From the NCBI GenBank assembly GCA_963764235.1, contig CAVXRO010000006.1, forward strand, positions 372,001 through 436,000: a stretch of 64,000 bases of DNA, read 5' to 3'. The DNA comes from DATFVA01 sp963764235 (lineage in GTDB: Bacteria > Bacteroidota > Ignavibacteria > Ignavibacteriales > Ignavibacteriaceae). Every line of letters starts with the position of its first letter. The stretch's first letter is position 1. Below, piece by piece: positions 8,715-17,647 of this stretch. The notes under the pieces are model-generated. The model had not been told where the DNA came from. It did not search any database and worked only from the letters and a program-made list of their open reading frames with translations. The translations under genes and the position numbers were made by a program.

Positions 8715-9305
8715 TTGACCGATAAGAATCTGAATGAACTTACGGATGAAGAATTAATTCTTGAGTTTCAACAGACCAATACTGTTCGGGCTTATGAAAT
8801 TCTGGTAGAGAGATATAAAAATCCTCTTACAAATTATGTTTTCAGGTTCCTCGGCGATTACGAGGCCTGTATGGATGTTGTACAGGAAGCTTTTATAAAG
8901 GTTTACCGGTATAAAGATTCATACAGTTCGATTGCAAAGTTTTCAACATGGATCTACACTATTGCAGGAAACCTTGCAAGAACGGAGTACCAGAGACGCA
9001 GGAGAAGAAAGTTCTTTTCAATAAATGCCTACGGCGAAGAAAAAAATGAAACTTATGACATCCCGGATGAAAGTTATCGTCCTGATGAACAGACAGACAG
9101 TGGAATAAAGGACGAAATTATTCAGAAGGCCATACAGAAAGTTTCACCGGCATACAGGGAAATGGTAATTTTGAGAGATATACAGCAGTTATCATACGAG
9201 GAGATTTCCGAGATCACAGGGATTACAGTCGGTACTGTAAAATCCCGCATTAACCGTGGAAGAGCACAATTACAGGAATTACTGAAGGACATATATAAAG
9301 AGTGA
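8715..9305 (+). CDS. ECF-type RNA polymerase sigma factor
   Basis: A 196-residue sigma-70 family protein of the RpoE/SigW type. Region 2 spans about residues 20-95 (RAYEILVERYKNPL ... DVVQEAFIKVYRY ... FSTWIYTIAGNLART). Region 4 spans 135-190 (AYREMVILRDIQQLSYEEIS, then GITVGTVKSRINRGRAQL, the helix-turn-helix). The start is TTG at 8715, preceded by AAGG at 8707-8710. It is followed with a 4-base overlap by a membrane protein that probably acts as its regulator, the usual sigma/anti-sigma arrangement. Target promoters are unknown. Confidence 0.92.
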   Translation: MTDKNLNELTDEELILEFQQTNTVRAYEILVERYKNPLTNYVFRFLGDYEACMDVVQEAFIKVYRYKDSYSSIAKFSTWIYTIAGNLARTEYQRRRRRKFFSINAYGEEKNETYDIPDESYRPDEQTDSGIKDEIIQKAIQKVSPAYREMVILRDIQQLSYEEISEITGITVGTVKSRINRGRAQLQELLKDIYKE

Positions 9306-9967
9306 AAGGTGATGACGTGAATCCGAATGATGATATGAAGTACCAGGATGTTATTAATACCCTCAGGCAGCTTCAACAGGTGAAAGCTCCTGCAGGTTTT
9401 GAATCAGATCTTATGAGAAGAATTAACACGGAATCATTTCCGGATGAAAGGAAATTCTGGCAGAATATCTTCATTCCTTCACGAATGGTCCCGGCAGCAG
9501 CGTTAGCAGTAACCGCTCTAATATTGATTTTTGTGCTTAATAATAACGCGGTCATCCCGGATAATCCATTGCTTACCGCCCCCCGCGAACGTGGGGACGT
9601 TACAATTTCAGCAAAAACCAATAAACTCCCGGGGTCACAAAGACTGGCTGACAGAGATGAAGCATTATCCTCAGAGCAAACCTCAGGGATTCAGAAAGAT
9701 AAAGGTACTACAGATCAGCCGGTTCAGAAATCGACTGCTAAAAATGAAGGATTCACTTCCTCCACGGAAACAAGCCTTGCCGGCAATAACAGAGAAAATG
9801 ACAGGTTTATAACTGCGACCTTTACTTCCGGGAGGATAACCGACTACCCGGTTAACAAGGCGGGATTAAATTTCAGGCAGGTAAACCTCTCAAATGAGCA
9901 AAAAATGCAGCTTAACCAGCTAAAAGAGAGGATGGAACACATGTTCGATACGAGGGGACGACGATAA
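9302..9967 (+). CDS. Single-pass membrane protein, putative anti-sigma partner
   Basis: A 221-residue protein starting with GTG at 9302, overlapping the sigma-factor stop. Residues ~1-50 are a small acidic and basic cytoplasmic part (MKYQDVINTLRQLQQVKAP, GFESDLMRRIN). One membrane helix lies at ~60-80 (MVPAAALAVTALILIFVL), followed by a low-complexity Ser/Thr-rich extracytoplasmic tail. The H-x3-C-x2-C motif of zinc anti-sigma factors is absent, so the anti-sigma role is inferred only from the overlap with the sigma gene and the topology. The last residues (QKMQLNQLKERMEHMF) may form a short coiled coil. Confidence 0.6.
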   Translation: MKGDDVNPNDDMKYQDVINTLRQLQQVKAPAGFESDLMRRINTESFPDERKFWQNIFIPSRMVPAAALAVTALILIFVLNNNAVIPDNPLLTAPRERGDVTISAKTNKLPGSQRLADRDEALSSEQTSGIQKDKGTTDQPVQKSTAKNEGFTSSTETSLAGNNRENDRFITATFTSGRITDYPVNKAGLNFRQVNLSNEQKMQLNQLKERMEHMFDTRGRR

Positions 9968-10118
9968 AACACTGAAGTTTTATATTTTAGCTTCTATCAG
10001 GTGTGAGTCTGACAATCCTTATACAATACTTATCATTGATTTTATTATTGTAAATTTCTGTTATCTTTTCTATCTTTATTGTTCAAATTTTTAGAAATTA
10101 AATAATTAGGATATTGGT

Positions 10119-10373
10119 ATGAAAAAGGGAATTCACCCGGATTATAGACCTGTTGTTTTCCAGGATGCATCGGCAGATTATTCCATTTTAACACGTTCTA
10201 CAATCCAGACGAACGAAACGATTGAATGGGAAGACGGCAATACATATCCACTGGTAAAGCTTGAAATTTCCAGTGCCTCTCATCCTTTCTTCACAGGAAA
10301 ACAGAAACTTCTGGATACTGCCGGAAGAGTTGAGAAATTCAAGAAAAAATACGCAAAGAAAGAAACAAAATAA
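10119..10373 (+). CDS. rpmE2: 50S ribosomal protein L31, type B
   Basis: An 84-residue protein beginning MKKGIHPDYRPVVFQDASA, with the L31 core SHPFFTGKQKLLDTAGRVEKF. It lacks the CxxC...CxxC zinc ligands of type-A L31, so it is the zinc-independent B form, which does not need Zn to join the large subunit. Its ATG is 150 bases after the upstream gene, and a clear terminator follows, so it is a monocistronic unit. Confidence 0.95.
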   Translation: MKKGIHPDYRPVVFQDASADYSILTRSTIQTNETIEWEDGNTYPLVKLEISSASHPFFTGKQKLLDTAGRVEKFKKKYAKKETK

Positions 10374-10401
10374 GAGTTTCATTCATTTCGAAGTTTTAAG
10401 G

Positions 10402-10428
10402 AAAGCCAGTTATTTGCTGGCTTTTTTT
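10402..10428 (+). terminator. Rho-independent terminator after rpmE2
   Basis: The stem AAAGCCAG (10402-10409) pairs with CTGGCTTT (10417-10424) around a 7-base loop and runs into a T-tract ending at 10428. It lies 29 bases after the rpmE2 stop. Confidence 0.85.
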
Positions 10429-10521
10429 ATTAGCTGTGCAGTCCGGCAGGAAGTCAAATTTTTTGAATTGTAAAAACACTCCCGTTTTATTTAAGTTGCA
10501 AAAGTTTAACAGAAAATTCAG

Positions 10522-11586
10522 ATGAAAAAAAATACAAAAACATATATTATTATTGGAATAGTAATAATTGTACTCATCGTTCTGGCTATTCCAAAATTAA
10601 AATCTACAGAAAACAAGCCAGGAGGTCGTGGATTTGGTTCTACCGGTCCTCTACCGGTAAAAGCTCATATTACCAAATACCAGGTGCTTGATAATAAGGT
10701 ATTGACGACGGGCACTGTACTGGCCAACGAAGAAGTTGATCTTAAAAGTGAAGTACCCGGTAAGATCACAAAAATCCTGTTTAAGGAAGGAAGTTATGTT
10801 AAGGCGGGCGACCTGCTTGTTAAAATTAACGATGCAGATTTGCAGGCCCAGCTTCAGAGTGCAAAGTCGCGGCTTGAGCTTCAAAAAGATACAGAATACA
10901 GGCAGAAGCAGCTGCTTGAAAAAGAGGCCATAAGCCAGGAAGATTATGACATGACTGCCAACCAGCTCCAGGTTAATGAGGCGGAAGTTGAACTGATTAA
11001 GGCACAGATTGCGAAGACAGAGATACGCGCCCCTTTCAGTGGAATTATAGGGTTAAAGAGTGTGAGTGAAGGAAGCTTTGTAACTAATTCGATGGTGATA
11101 GCCAGCCTTCAGAATATTAATCCCATTAAAATCGATTTTTCTATACCGGAAAGATATTCGACGATGGTTGATGTTGGTGATGAGATAAATTTTTCAATTA
11201 CGGGCAGCGACAAGAATTACGTTGGCAAAGTCTATGCAATCGAACCGAAGATTGATCCTGTAACAAGGACACTCCAGATCAGGGCCCTCTGCTCCAACAC
11301 GGGGCGGGAAATTCTTCCCGGATCATTTGCCAATATACAGCTTGTGCTTAAGAAAATTGAGGATGCGATCCTGATACCTTCAGAAGCATTGATTCCTGAT
11401 ATAAAGGGACAGAAAGTCTTTATTTACAGGAACGGAAAGGCTGCTCCCCAGCAGGTAGGGACAGGAATAAGAACCGATATAAATGTTCAGTTAACCTCAG
11501 GAATTAGTGAGGGAGATACGATAATTACGTCCGGGATGCTTCAGCTTCGTCCCGGTGCACCGGTAACTATTTCAGAGTTTGAATAA
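10522..11586 (+). CDS. RND efflux periplasmic adaptor (membrane fusion protein)
   Basis: A 354-residue membrane-fusion protein linking an inner-membrane RND pump to an outer-membrane channel. It has an N-terminal membrane anchor (YIIIGIVIIVLIVLAIPK). The biotinyl-lipoyl half-motifs are GKITKILFKEGSYVKAGDLL and AKTEIRAPFSGIIGLKSVSEGSFV, flanking an alpha-helical hairpin (residues ~115-155). A beta-barrel (IDFSIPERYSTMVDVGDEI) and a membrane-proximal domain follow. It is the first gene of a three-gene operon, its stop overlapping the pump start (TAATG). Likely substrates are drugs, bile-like compounds or dyes, as for the HAE1 group, but this cannot be determined here. Confidence 0.93.
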   Translation: MKKNTKTYIIIGIVIIVLIVLAIPKLKSTENKPGGRGFGSTGPLPVKAHITKYQVLDNKVLTTGTVLANEEVDLKSEVPGKITKILFKEGSYVKAGDLLVKINDADLQAQLQSAKSRLELQKDTEYRQKQLLEKEAISQEDYDMTANQLQVNEAEVELIKAQIAKTEIRAPFSGIIGLKSVSEGSFVTNSMVIASLQNINPIKIDFSIPERYSTMVDVGDEINFSITGSDKNYVGKVYAIEPKIDPVTRTLQIRALCSNTGREILPGSFANIQLVLKKIEDAILIPSEALIPDIKGQKVFIYRNGKAAPQQVGTGIRTDINVQLTSGISEGDTIITSGMLQLRPGAPVTISEFE

Positions 11587-14500
11587 TGAGTCTTTCATCC
11601 TTAAGTATAAGAAGGCCCGTCCTTGCAATAGTAATGTCGATTGCAATTGTGGTGCTTGGACTGCTGGGCTATACATACCTTGGTGTTCGTGAGTATCCAT
11701 CTGTTGATCCCCCGATAATTACGGTAAGTACAACCTACACCGGTGCGAATGCCGATGTTATCGAATCACAGATTACCGAACCTCTTGAAGAATCAATAAA
11801 CGGTATAGCAGGGATCCGTTCGCTGACTTCTGTAAGTCGCGACGGCAGAAGCACAATTACGGTTGAATTTGAAATTGATGTTGATCTTGAGACCGCAGCT
11901 AATGATGTTCGCGATAAGGTGTCGCGTGCTGTGAGCAACCTTCCTCCTGACGTTGAGAACCCTATTGTTTCGAAAGCCGATGCCGATGCATCGCCGATTG
12001 TTTTCCTGAATGTGCAGAGCGATACAAGGAATCTTCTTCAGCTTACCGAGCTTGCCAACAATGTTTTTAAGGAGAGGTTCCAGACAATACCCGGTGTAAG
12101 CTCAGTGCAGGTGTGGGGGGAGAAGAAATATTCGATGAGACTCTGGCTTGATCCCGCTAAGCTTGCCGCATATCATCTGACTCCTCTTGATGTAAAAAAT
12201 GCAGTCAACCGCGAAAATGTTGAACTTCCCTCCGGCCTGATCGAAGGAAATAAAACAGAACTGTCGATAAGGACTATCGGCCGTCTTCACGATGCAGATG
12301 AATTTAATGACCTCATTATAAAAGAAGAGAACGGAAATATTGTCCATCTAAAAGATGTGGGTTATGCAACTCTTGGTTCTGAAAATGAACGGACAATTCT
12401 GAAAAGGGATGGCACTCCTATGGTGGGGATAGTTCTGATTGCCCAGCCCGGTGCTAATAATATTGCTATTACTGATGAATTTTATAAACGTCTCGACCAG
12501 ATTAAAAGGGATCTTCCCCCGGATATAAAAACAGGGATCGGATTCGATGTAACTGATTATATCCGTGATTCAATATCGGAAGTTGAGCAGACAATTTTTA
12601 TTGCGTTTGGTCTGGTTGTGCTTATAATCTTTCTCTTCTTAAGAGACTGGCGTACAACTATAATTCCTGTTATAGCAATTCCTATTTCACTGATTGGCGC
12701 CTTCTTTATAATGTATGCGGCAAATTTTTCTATAAATGTACTTACGCTGCTGGGAATCGTTCTTGCCATCGGTATTGTGGTGGATGATGCCATCGTTGTA
12801 CTTGAAAATATTTATACAAAAATTGAAGCGGGAGAACATCCTGATGAAGCAGCCCGCAAAGGTTCCTCAGAGATATTCTTTGCAATACTTTCAACCACTA
12901 TTGCGCTTGCATCGGTTTTCCTTCCTATTATATTTCTGCAGGGATTAACCGGAAGATTATTCCGGGAATTCGGGGTTGTTATAGCGGGATCCGTGCTTAT
13001 ATCTGCTTTTGTGGCACTGACCCTTACTCCCATGCTCAGCTCTAAGATCCTGAAGAGAAGAGAAAAGCACAACTGGTTCTATAATAAAACCGAGCCGTTC
13101 TTCGTAAAAATGAACAATACGTACCGGAATTCCCTCGATTCATTTTTATCAAAAAGATGGACAGCCTTTTTGATAATGGGTGTATCACTTGGACTAATCT
13201 ATCTTTTCTTCACTCTTATTCCGGCAGAGCTTGCACCTCTTGAAGACAGAAGCGGACTGCGGTTATTTGCTACTGCCCCGGAAGGTTCATCATTTGATTA
13301 TATGGATCACTTTATGGATAAACTTGTCCAGACCTTGAAGGACAGCATTCCCGAGAGAGAAGCAATTATCTCCGTTACCTCTCCGGGTTTCGGTGCTTCC
13401 AGTTCAGTGAATTCAGGATTTGCTTTTGTTATTCTTACTAAACCAGATGAGCGGGAAAGATCCCAGCAGGAGATTGCCGATGATATTACTCCTGTCTTAT
13501 CAGATATGACTGAAGCGCGTGTGTTTGTAACCCAGCAGCAGTCTATTGGTCAAAGCCGGGGCGGGCTGCCGGTTCAATTTGTAATTCAGGCTCCCAATTT
13601 TGAAAAGCTTCGCGAATACCTTCCAAAGTTTATGGATGCGGCTCAGAAGGATCCGACTTTCACAATTGTCGATGCAAATCTGAAATTCAATAAACCCGAA
13701 ATTAAGCTGGTGATCGACAGGCAGAGAGCAAGAGACCTGGGAGTTTCAACAATTGATATTGCGCAGACAATTCAATCGGCATTCAGCGGACAAAGGTTCG
13801 GATATTTTATAAAGGATGGTAAACAGTACCAGGTGATCGGACAGCTATTGCGCGATAAACGTAATGCACCGATTGATCTGAAATCCTTATATGTGAAGAA
13901 TACAAAAGGCGAACTGATACAGCTAGACAACGTTGTTCAGCTTAGCGAGCAAAGTGCTCCTCCTCAACTTTACAGGTTTAACCGGTACGTTTCAGCGACT
14001 GTATCAGCGGGACTGGCACCCGGCAAAACTATAGATGACGGTATTAAGGAAATGGACAAAATTTCAGCTAAGGTGCTGGATGAATCTTTTTCCACCTCTT
14101 TAAGCGGAGCGTCAAAGGATTATGCGGAAAGTTCTTCAAGTCTTTTATTCGCTTTCCTTCTTGCAATCGGATTTATTTACCTTGTGCTTGCCGCGCAGTT
14201 CGAAAGCTTCAGGGATCCTTTTATAATCCTGTTTACCGTACCTCTTGCTATTTTCGGTGCGCTGGTGTCTTTGTGGTACTTCAATCAGACCCTGAACATA
14301 TTCAGCGAAATTGGTATCATCATGCTGATCGGTATAGTGACCAAAAACGGGATCCTGATTGTTGAGTTTGCTAATCAGCGTAAGGCAGCGGGATTATCTA
14401 AACTGGAAGCTATAAAAGATGCGGCGGCGGCACGACTCCGTCCCATCCTTATGACAAGTTTATCAACCGTACTTGGAATTTTACCGATTGCTCTTGCACT

Positions 14501-14687
14501 TGGTGCGGGTTCAGAGAGCAGGGTTTCTATGGGAATAGCTGTAATTGGTGGATTAATTTTCTCGACCTTCTTAACACTTCTCATAGTTCCGGCAGTTTAT
14601 TCATACCTGTCTCGCAGCACAGCGACGGTATCAAACGTAACAGAGGCGGCAGAACCCGCGGGGGAAGCTGCTCTTGTCAGTAAATAA
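11586..14687 (+). CDS. RND-family efflux pump, HAE1 type
   Basis: A 1033-residue inner-membrane proton/substrate antiporter with the typical duplicated architecture: TM1, porter loop, TM2-6, TM7, second loop, TM8-12. TM1 is preceded by SLSSLSIRRPVLAIVMS. The proton-relay acids are present as D400-D401 (GIVVDDAIVVLEN) and the TM10 lysine as K920 (GIVTKNGILIVEFAN). These match the essential D407/D408/K940 of AcrB, so the pump should be energised by protons and is of the drug (HAE1) rather than the metal (HME) class. It lies between its adaptor and a TolC homologue; the channel gene follows after 6 bases. Confidence 0.95.
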   Translation: MSLSSLSIRRPVLAIVMSIAIVVLGLLGYTYLGVREYPSVDPPIITVSTTYTGANADVIESQITEPLEESINGIAGIRSLTSVSRDGRSTITVEFEIDVDLETAANDVRDKVSRAVSNLPPDVENPIVSKADADASPIVFLNVQSDTRNLLQLTELANNVFKERFQTIPGVSSVQVWGEKKYSMRLWLDPAKLAAYHLTPLDVKNAVNRENVELPSGLIEGNKTELSIRTIGRLHDADEFNDLIIKEENGNIVHLKDVGYATLGSENERTILKRDGTPMVGIVLIAQPGANNIAITDEFYKRLDQIKRDLPPDIKTGIGFDVTDYIRDSISEVEQTIFIAFGLVVLIIFLFLRDWRTTIIPVIAIPISLIGAFFIMYAANFSINVLTLLGIVLAIGIVVDDAIVVLENIYTKIEAGEHPDEAARKGSSEIFFAILSTTIALASVFLPIIFLQGLTGRLFREFGVVIAGSVLISAFVALTLTPMLSSKILKRREKHNWFYNKTEPFFVKMNNTYRNSLDSFLSKRWTAFLIMGVSLGLIYLFFTLIPAELAPLEDRSGLRLFATAPEGSSFDYMDHFMDKLVQTLKDSIPEREAIISVTSPGFGASSSVNSGFAFVILTKPDERERSQQEIADDITPVLSDMTEARVFVTQQQSIGQSRGGLPVQFVIQAPNFEKLREYLPKFMDAAQKDPTFTIVDANLKFNKPEIKLVIDRQRARDLGVSTIDIAQTIQSAFSGQRFGYFIKDGKQYQVIGQLLRDKRNAPIDLKSLYVKNTKGELIQLDNVVQLSEQSAPPQLYRFNRYVSATVSAGLAPGKTIDDGIKEMDKISAKVLDESFSTSLSGASKDYAESSSSLLFAFLLAIGFIYLVLAAQFESFRDPFIILFTVPLAIFGALVSLWYFNQTLNIFSEIGIIMLIGIVTKNGILIVEFANQRKAAGLSKLEAIKDAAAARLRPILMTSLSTVLGILPIALALGAGSESRVSMGIAVIGGLIFSTFLTLLIVPAVYSYLSRSTATVSNVTEAAEPAGEAALVSK

Positions 14688-14693
14688 ATTTTA

Positions 14694-16019
14694 ATGAGGC
14701 GTATGAGAGTTCTTAATATTTTATTTCTATTGGTTCTAATCATTTTTGTTAATAACCGGGTCTTTCCGCAGGAAACTCTTTCGCTTGAGGAAGCTGTTAA
14801 AATCGCTCTCTCAAATAATTATTCGATAAACATTGCGAGGAATGAATCAAAGATAGCGGATAATAATTCGAATATAGGTAATGCGGGTTTTCTTCCTTCA
14901 ATTGATGCCTCGGGCTCGTATGTAAAAAGTTCTAACGATACCAAACAGGAATATTTCGATGGCAGAACAGTGGACCGGAATGGTGCAAAATCGACAAACA
15001 TTACGGCCGGGGTCGATCTGAGCTGGACAATATTCGACGGTCTGCGGATGTTTGCAAATATCGATATGCTCAAAGAGCTGAACAGAATAGGGGAGGATAA
15101 CTTCAGGGACGAGGTGGAAACAAATATTGCTGGCGTTATTGAAACGTATTACAACATTATAAGAGAAAAGCAGGTGCTTAGTGTACTGAACCAGGCAATT
15201 GAAATCAGCCAGGAAAGGGTAAGGATTGCAGAATCTAAAAAAGATGTGGGCACCGGCTCCAAGTTTGATCTGCGGCAGGCACAAGTGGACTTGAATGAAG
15301 ACCGCTCCAATCTCTTAAAAGAGGAATTAACATACGAGCAGCTCAAGGTTAACCTTAATCAACTTATGGGCAGAGATGTAAGCAATGATTTTAATGTGGC
15401 CGATACAATTCTGGTTGATAAAAACCTTAACTTGGATGATCTGAAAGACCGTACCCTGGAAAAGAATACCACACTGCAGATTGCTAAGAAAAATCAGAAC
15501 CTTTCGGAAATAAACCTCAGACTTGCACGGGCGGAGCTTTTCCCGCAGATATCTCTTATCGGAGGTTATGATTATACAAAGTCGGAAGCCGAGGCCGGAT
15601 TTATAAAATCAAATAATAATTATAGTCTAAACTATGGCGTTTCTGCAAATCTTAATTTGTTCAACGGATTAAATACCCGGAGAAAAATTGAGAACGCAGA
15701 GATCGGAATTGAGAATGGTCAGCTGAGCTATGACCAGATTAAGACCGGGGTAGAAGCAGAGCTGCTTAATACATATAAAAAATATTTAAACAGTCTCCAA
15801 CTGGTTGAACTTGAAGAAGAAAATCTGAAAGTAGCACTCGAGAGCGTCGACATTGCACTTGAAAAACTTAAGCTCGGAAACATTACCCCGCTTGAGTTCA
15901 GGGAAACCCAGCGTAAGCTTATAGATGCAAAAAGCAGGCTGGTTTCGGCTCAGTATGATGCCAAGTCAGCTGAAACAGAGCTGTTGAGATTAAGCGGACA
16001 GCTCATTACAAAGAATTAA
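14694..16019 (+). CDS. TolC-family outer-membrane efflux channel
   Basis: A 441-residue protein with a Sec signal peptide (ILFLLVLIIFVNNRVFPQ) followed by SLEEAVKIALSNNYSINIAR, the classic first helix of TolC/OprM proteins. The two structural repeats of long amphipathic helices are visible (residues ~25-230 and 235-440; second repeat SEINLRLARAELFPQISLIG). It should trimerise into the outer-membrane barrel and periplasmic tunnel for the RND pump encoded immediately upstream. Confidence 0.93.
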   Translation: MRRMRVLNILFLLVLIIFVNNRVFPQETLSLEEAVKIALSNNYSINIARNESKIADNNSNIGNAGFLPSIDASGSYVKSSNDTKQEYFDGRTVDRNGAKSTNITAGVDLSWTIFDGLRMFANIDMLKELNRIGEDNFRDEVETNIAGVIETYYNIIREKQVLSVLNQAIEISQERVRIAESKKDVGTGSKFDLRQAQVDLNEDRSNLLKEELTYEQLKVNLNQLMGRDVSNDFNVADTILVDKNLNLDDLKDRTLEKNTTLQIAKKNQNLSEINLRLARAELFPQISLIGGYDYTKSEAEAGFIKSNNNYSLNYGVSANLNLFNGLNTRRKIENAEIGIENGQLSYDQIKTGVEAELLNTYKKYLNSLQLVELEEENLKVALESVDIALEKLKLGNITPLEFRETQRKLIDAKSRLVSAQYDAKSAETELLRLSGQLITKN

Positions 16020-16381
16020 ACGTTTCCGTAAACGATCTGGATTTATAGAGGGCAGTCTCAAACTGAAACGCGACAATTTGTCACACTGTTTAAAATTCCG
16101 ACAGCCGAAAACAGCTCATTTTCGCACTTTCCCATTTCCTTCCAAATACCACATAAAAGGCGCATACCCCGGCATTCATACTAAATAAAAGGCACGTCTG
16201 CTATTTTGTCATACGTGCTGAAAAATATAATACCCGAAAAGTCTGAATAATTATTATTCATTTTTATTTTCCAGACCATTAATTGAATAAAGGGCACAGC
16301 TTTATAAGTGAATATTATCTCATGGGAATCTTACCCTAAAAAATATTAAATTATTGAACATTCTTTAAGAAAAAGTACCCA
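16020..16381. other. Intergenic region holding dispersed element copy A
   Basis: There is no coding region in these 362 bases between the TolC gene and the alternative glmU. The first bases form a small hairpin (CGTTT-CCGT-AAACG, 16021-16034) without a T-run. Positions 16069-16217 are one copy of the intergenic element also seen at 45019-45186 and 58992-59172. The AT-rich tail (16225-16381) should hold the glmU promoter, but no clear boxes were identified. Confidence 0.6.
16069..16217 (+). repeat. Dispersed intergenic element, copy A
   Basis: The left end, CGACAATTTGTCACACTG (16071-16088), is a GACA/TGTC palindrome. A CTCATTTTCGCAC block lies in the middle. Two ATAAAAGGC repeats follow (16153-16161 and 16185-16193). 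The right end is CTATTTTGTCATACG (16201-16215). The order of parts is the same in copies B and C. Confidence 0.6.
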
Positions 16382-17625
16382 ATGCATATTTGTATATTTG
16401 AAGATAAACAGACTGATAATTTTTATCCTCTTACACTTTCTCACCCTGTATATGATTTATTATGCGGGATGAAGACGCTAAGGGAGAAAATATTAAGATA
16501 TTTCCCTGAGAACAGCTACACTCTGTTCTGCAGGGACTACCTTGAAGAGACTGTAAAACTGAATAATCCTGGTATTGAAGTAAATGAACTAGATGACGAT
16601 AATTATCTGTTTATAAACGGCAGAGTCCTACTGAATGAGGACATTTTTAATATTCTGCACAAAAACACACACGAACGAATCTTTATTCAGGAGGATATGC
16701 TGCTCGCGGCAAGAATAAGTACGGAAACTATCCGCAGAATTAAATCTAAAATCAGCGGGACGATTGATATTTCAATTTTCGAAGGTATTTCCACGGAGAA
16801 TGTTGAAGCCGAGACCGTTAGTTACATCTGGGATCTGATAGGAATTAACGGACATCAATTGAAGCAGGATTTCAATTATCTTAACGACCCCGGTATTTCA
16901 GAAGAAGCCAGGCTCTTCAGGGGAGTACACCTGATAAATAAGGATGATATTTTTATCGGGGCGGATACAGTAATTAAACCCGGTGTGGTTATAGATGCGT
17001 CAAATGGTCCTGTTTATATCGGAAAGAAAGTTGAAGTAAATGCAAATAGTGTGATAGAAGGACCCGTCTCTATCGGCGATAATTCTTTGTAAAAAGCTGT
17101 GCAACAATAAAGGAAAATGTTTCTGTAGGAAAGGTCTGTAAAGTTGGAGGAGAAATAGAGAATTCTATAATAATGACTTATTCCAATAAGCAGCATTCGG
17201 GCTTTCTCGGGCATGCTTACCTCGGCAGCTGGATTAACATCGGTGCCGATACGAACTGCAGCGATTTAAAGAATAACTACTCAACCATAAAAGTGAACCT
17301 TAATGGTAAGCATATTGATACGGGTTTGCAGTTTCTTGGATTAATAATGGGGGATCACTCAAAAACGGCTATAAATGCCATGTTCAACACGGGAACAATT
17401 GCCGGTTTTTCCTGTAATATCTTTGGAAGCGGATTTCCCGATAAGTTTATTCCCTCTTTTACCTGGGGAGGTGCTGAAAAAACAGAAACCTATGATGTAA
17501 AGAAGAGTATTGAAACAGCAAAGATAGTTATGAAGAGAAGGAACGTTAATTTAACGCCGGCAGATGAGAAACTATTTAATACTATTTTTAACCTTACAAA
17601 TGAACCTGCCGCTGTGCAGAAGTGA
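16382..17625 (+). CDS. Alternative GlmU-type sugar nucleotidyltransferase/acetyltransferase, frameshifted
   Basis: The N-terminal frame (16382-17092) begins MHICIFEDKQTDNFYPLTLS, then HPVYDLLCGMKTLREK. This is the NTP_transf_4 fold of the alternative GlmU used by Bacteroidetes in place of the proteobacterial enzyme to make UDP-GlcNAc for peptidoglycan and LPS. The left-handed beta-helix starts in frame 1 (GADTVIKPGVVIDASNGPVY) and continues in another frame (...SCATIKENVSVGKVCKVGGE) to 17625, with HSGFLGHAYLGSWINIGA near the acyltransferase site. One missing base at about 17090 (TTG-TAAAAAGC, expected TTGGTAAAAAGC) explains the break. As the pathway is essential, sequencing error is likelier than loss. 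Confidence 0.8.
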
Positions 17626-17647
17626 ACAGAAAGAAGAATTCTGAATA

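Noticed and set aside
16021..16034. Hairpin after the TolC-family gene as a terminator
   Set aside because: Only a 5-bp stem and no T-run follows.
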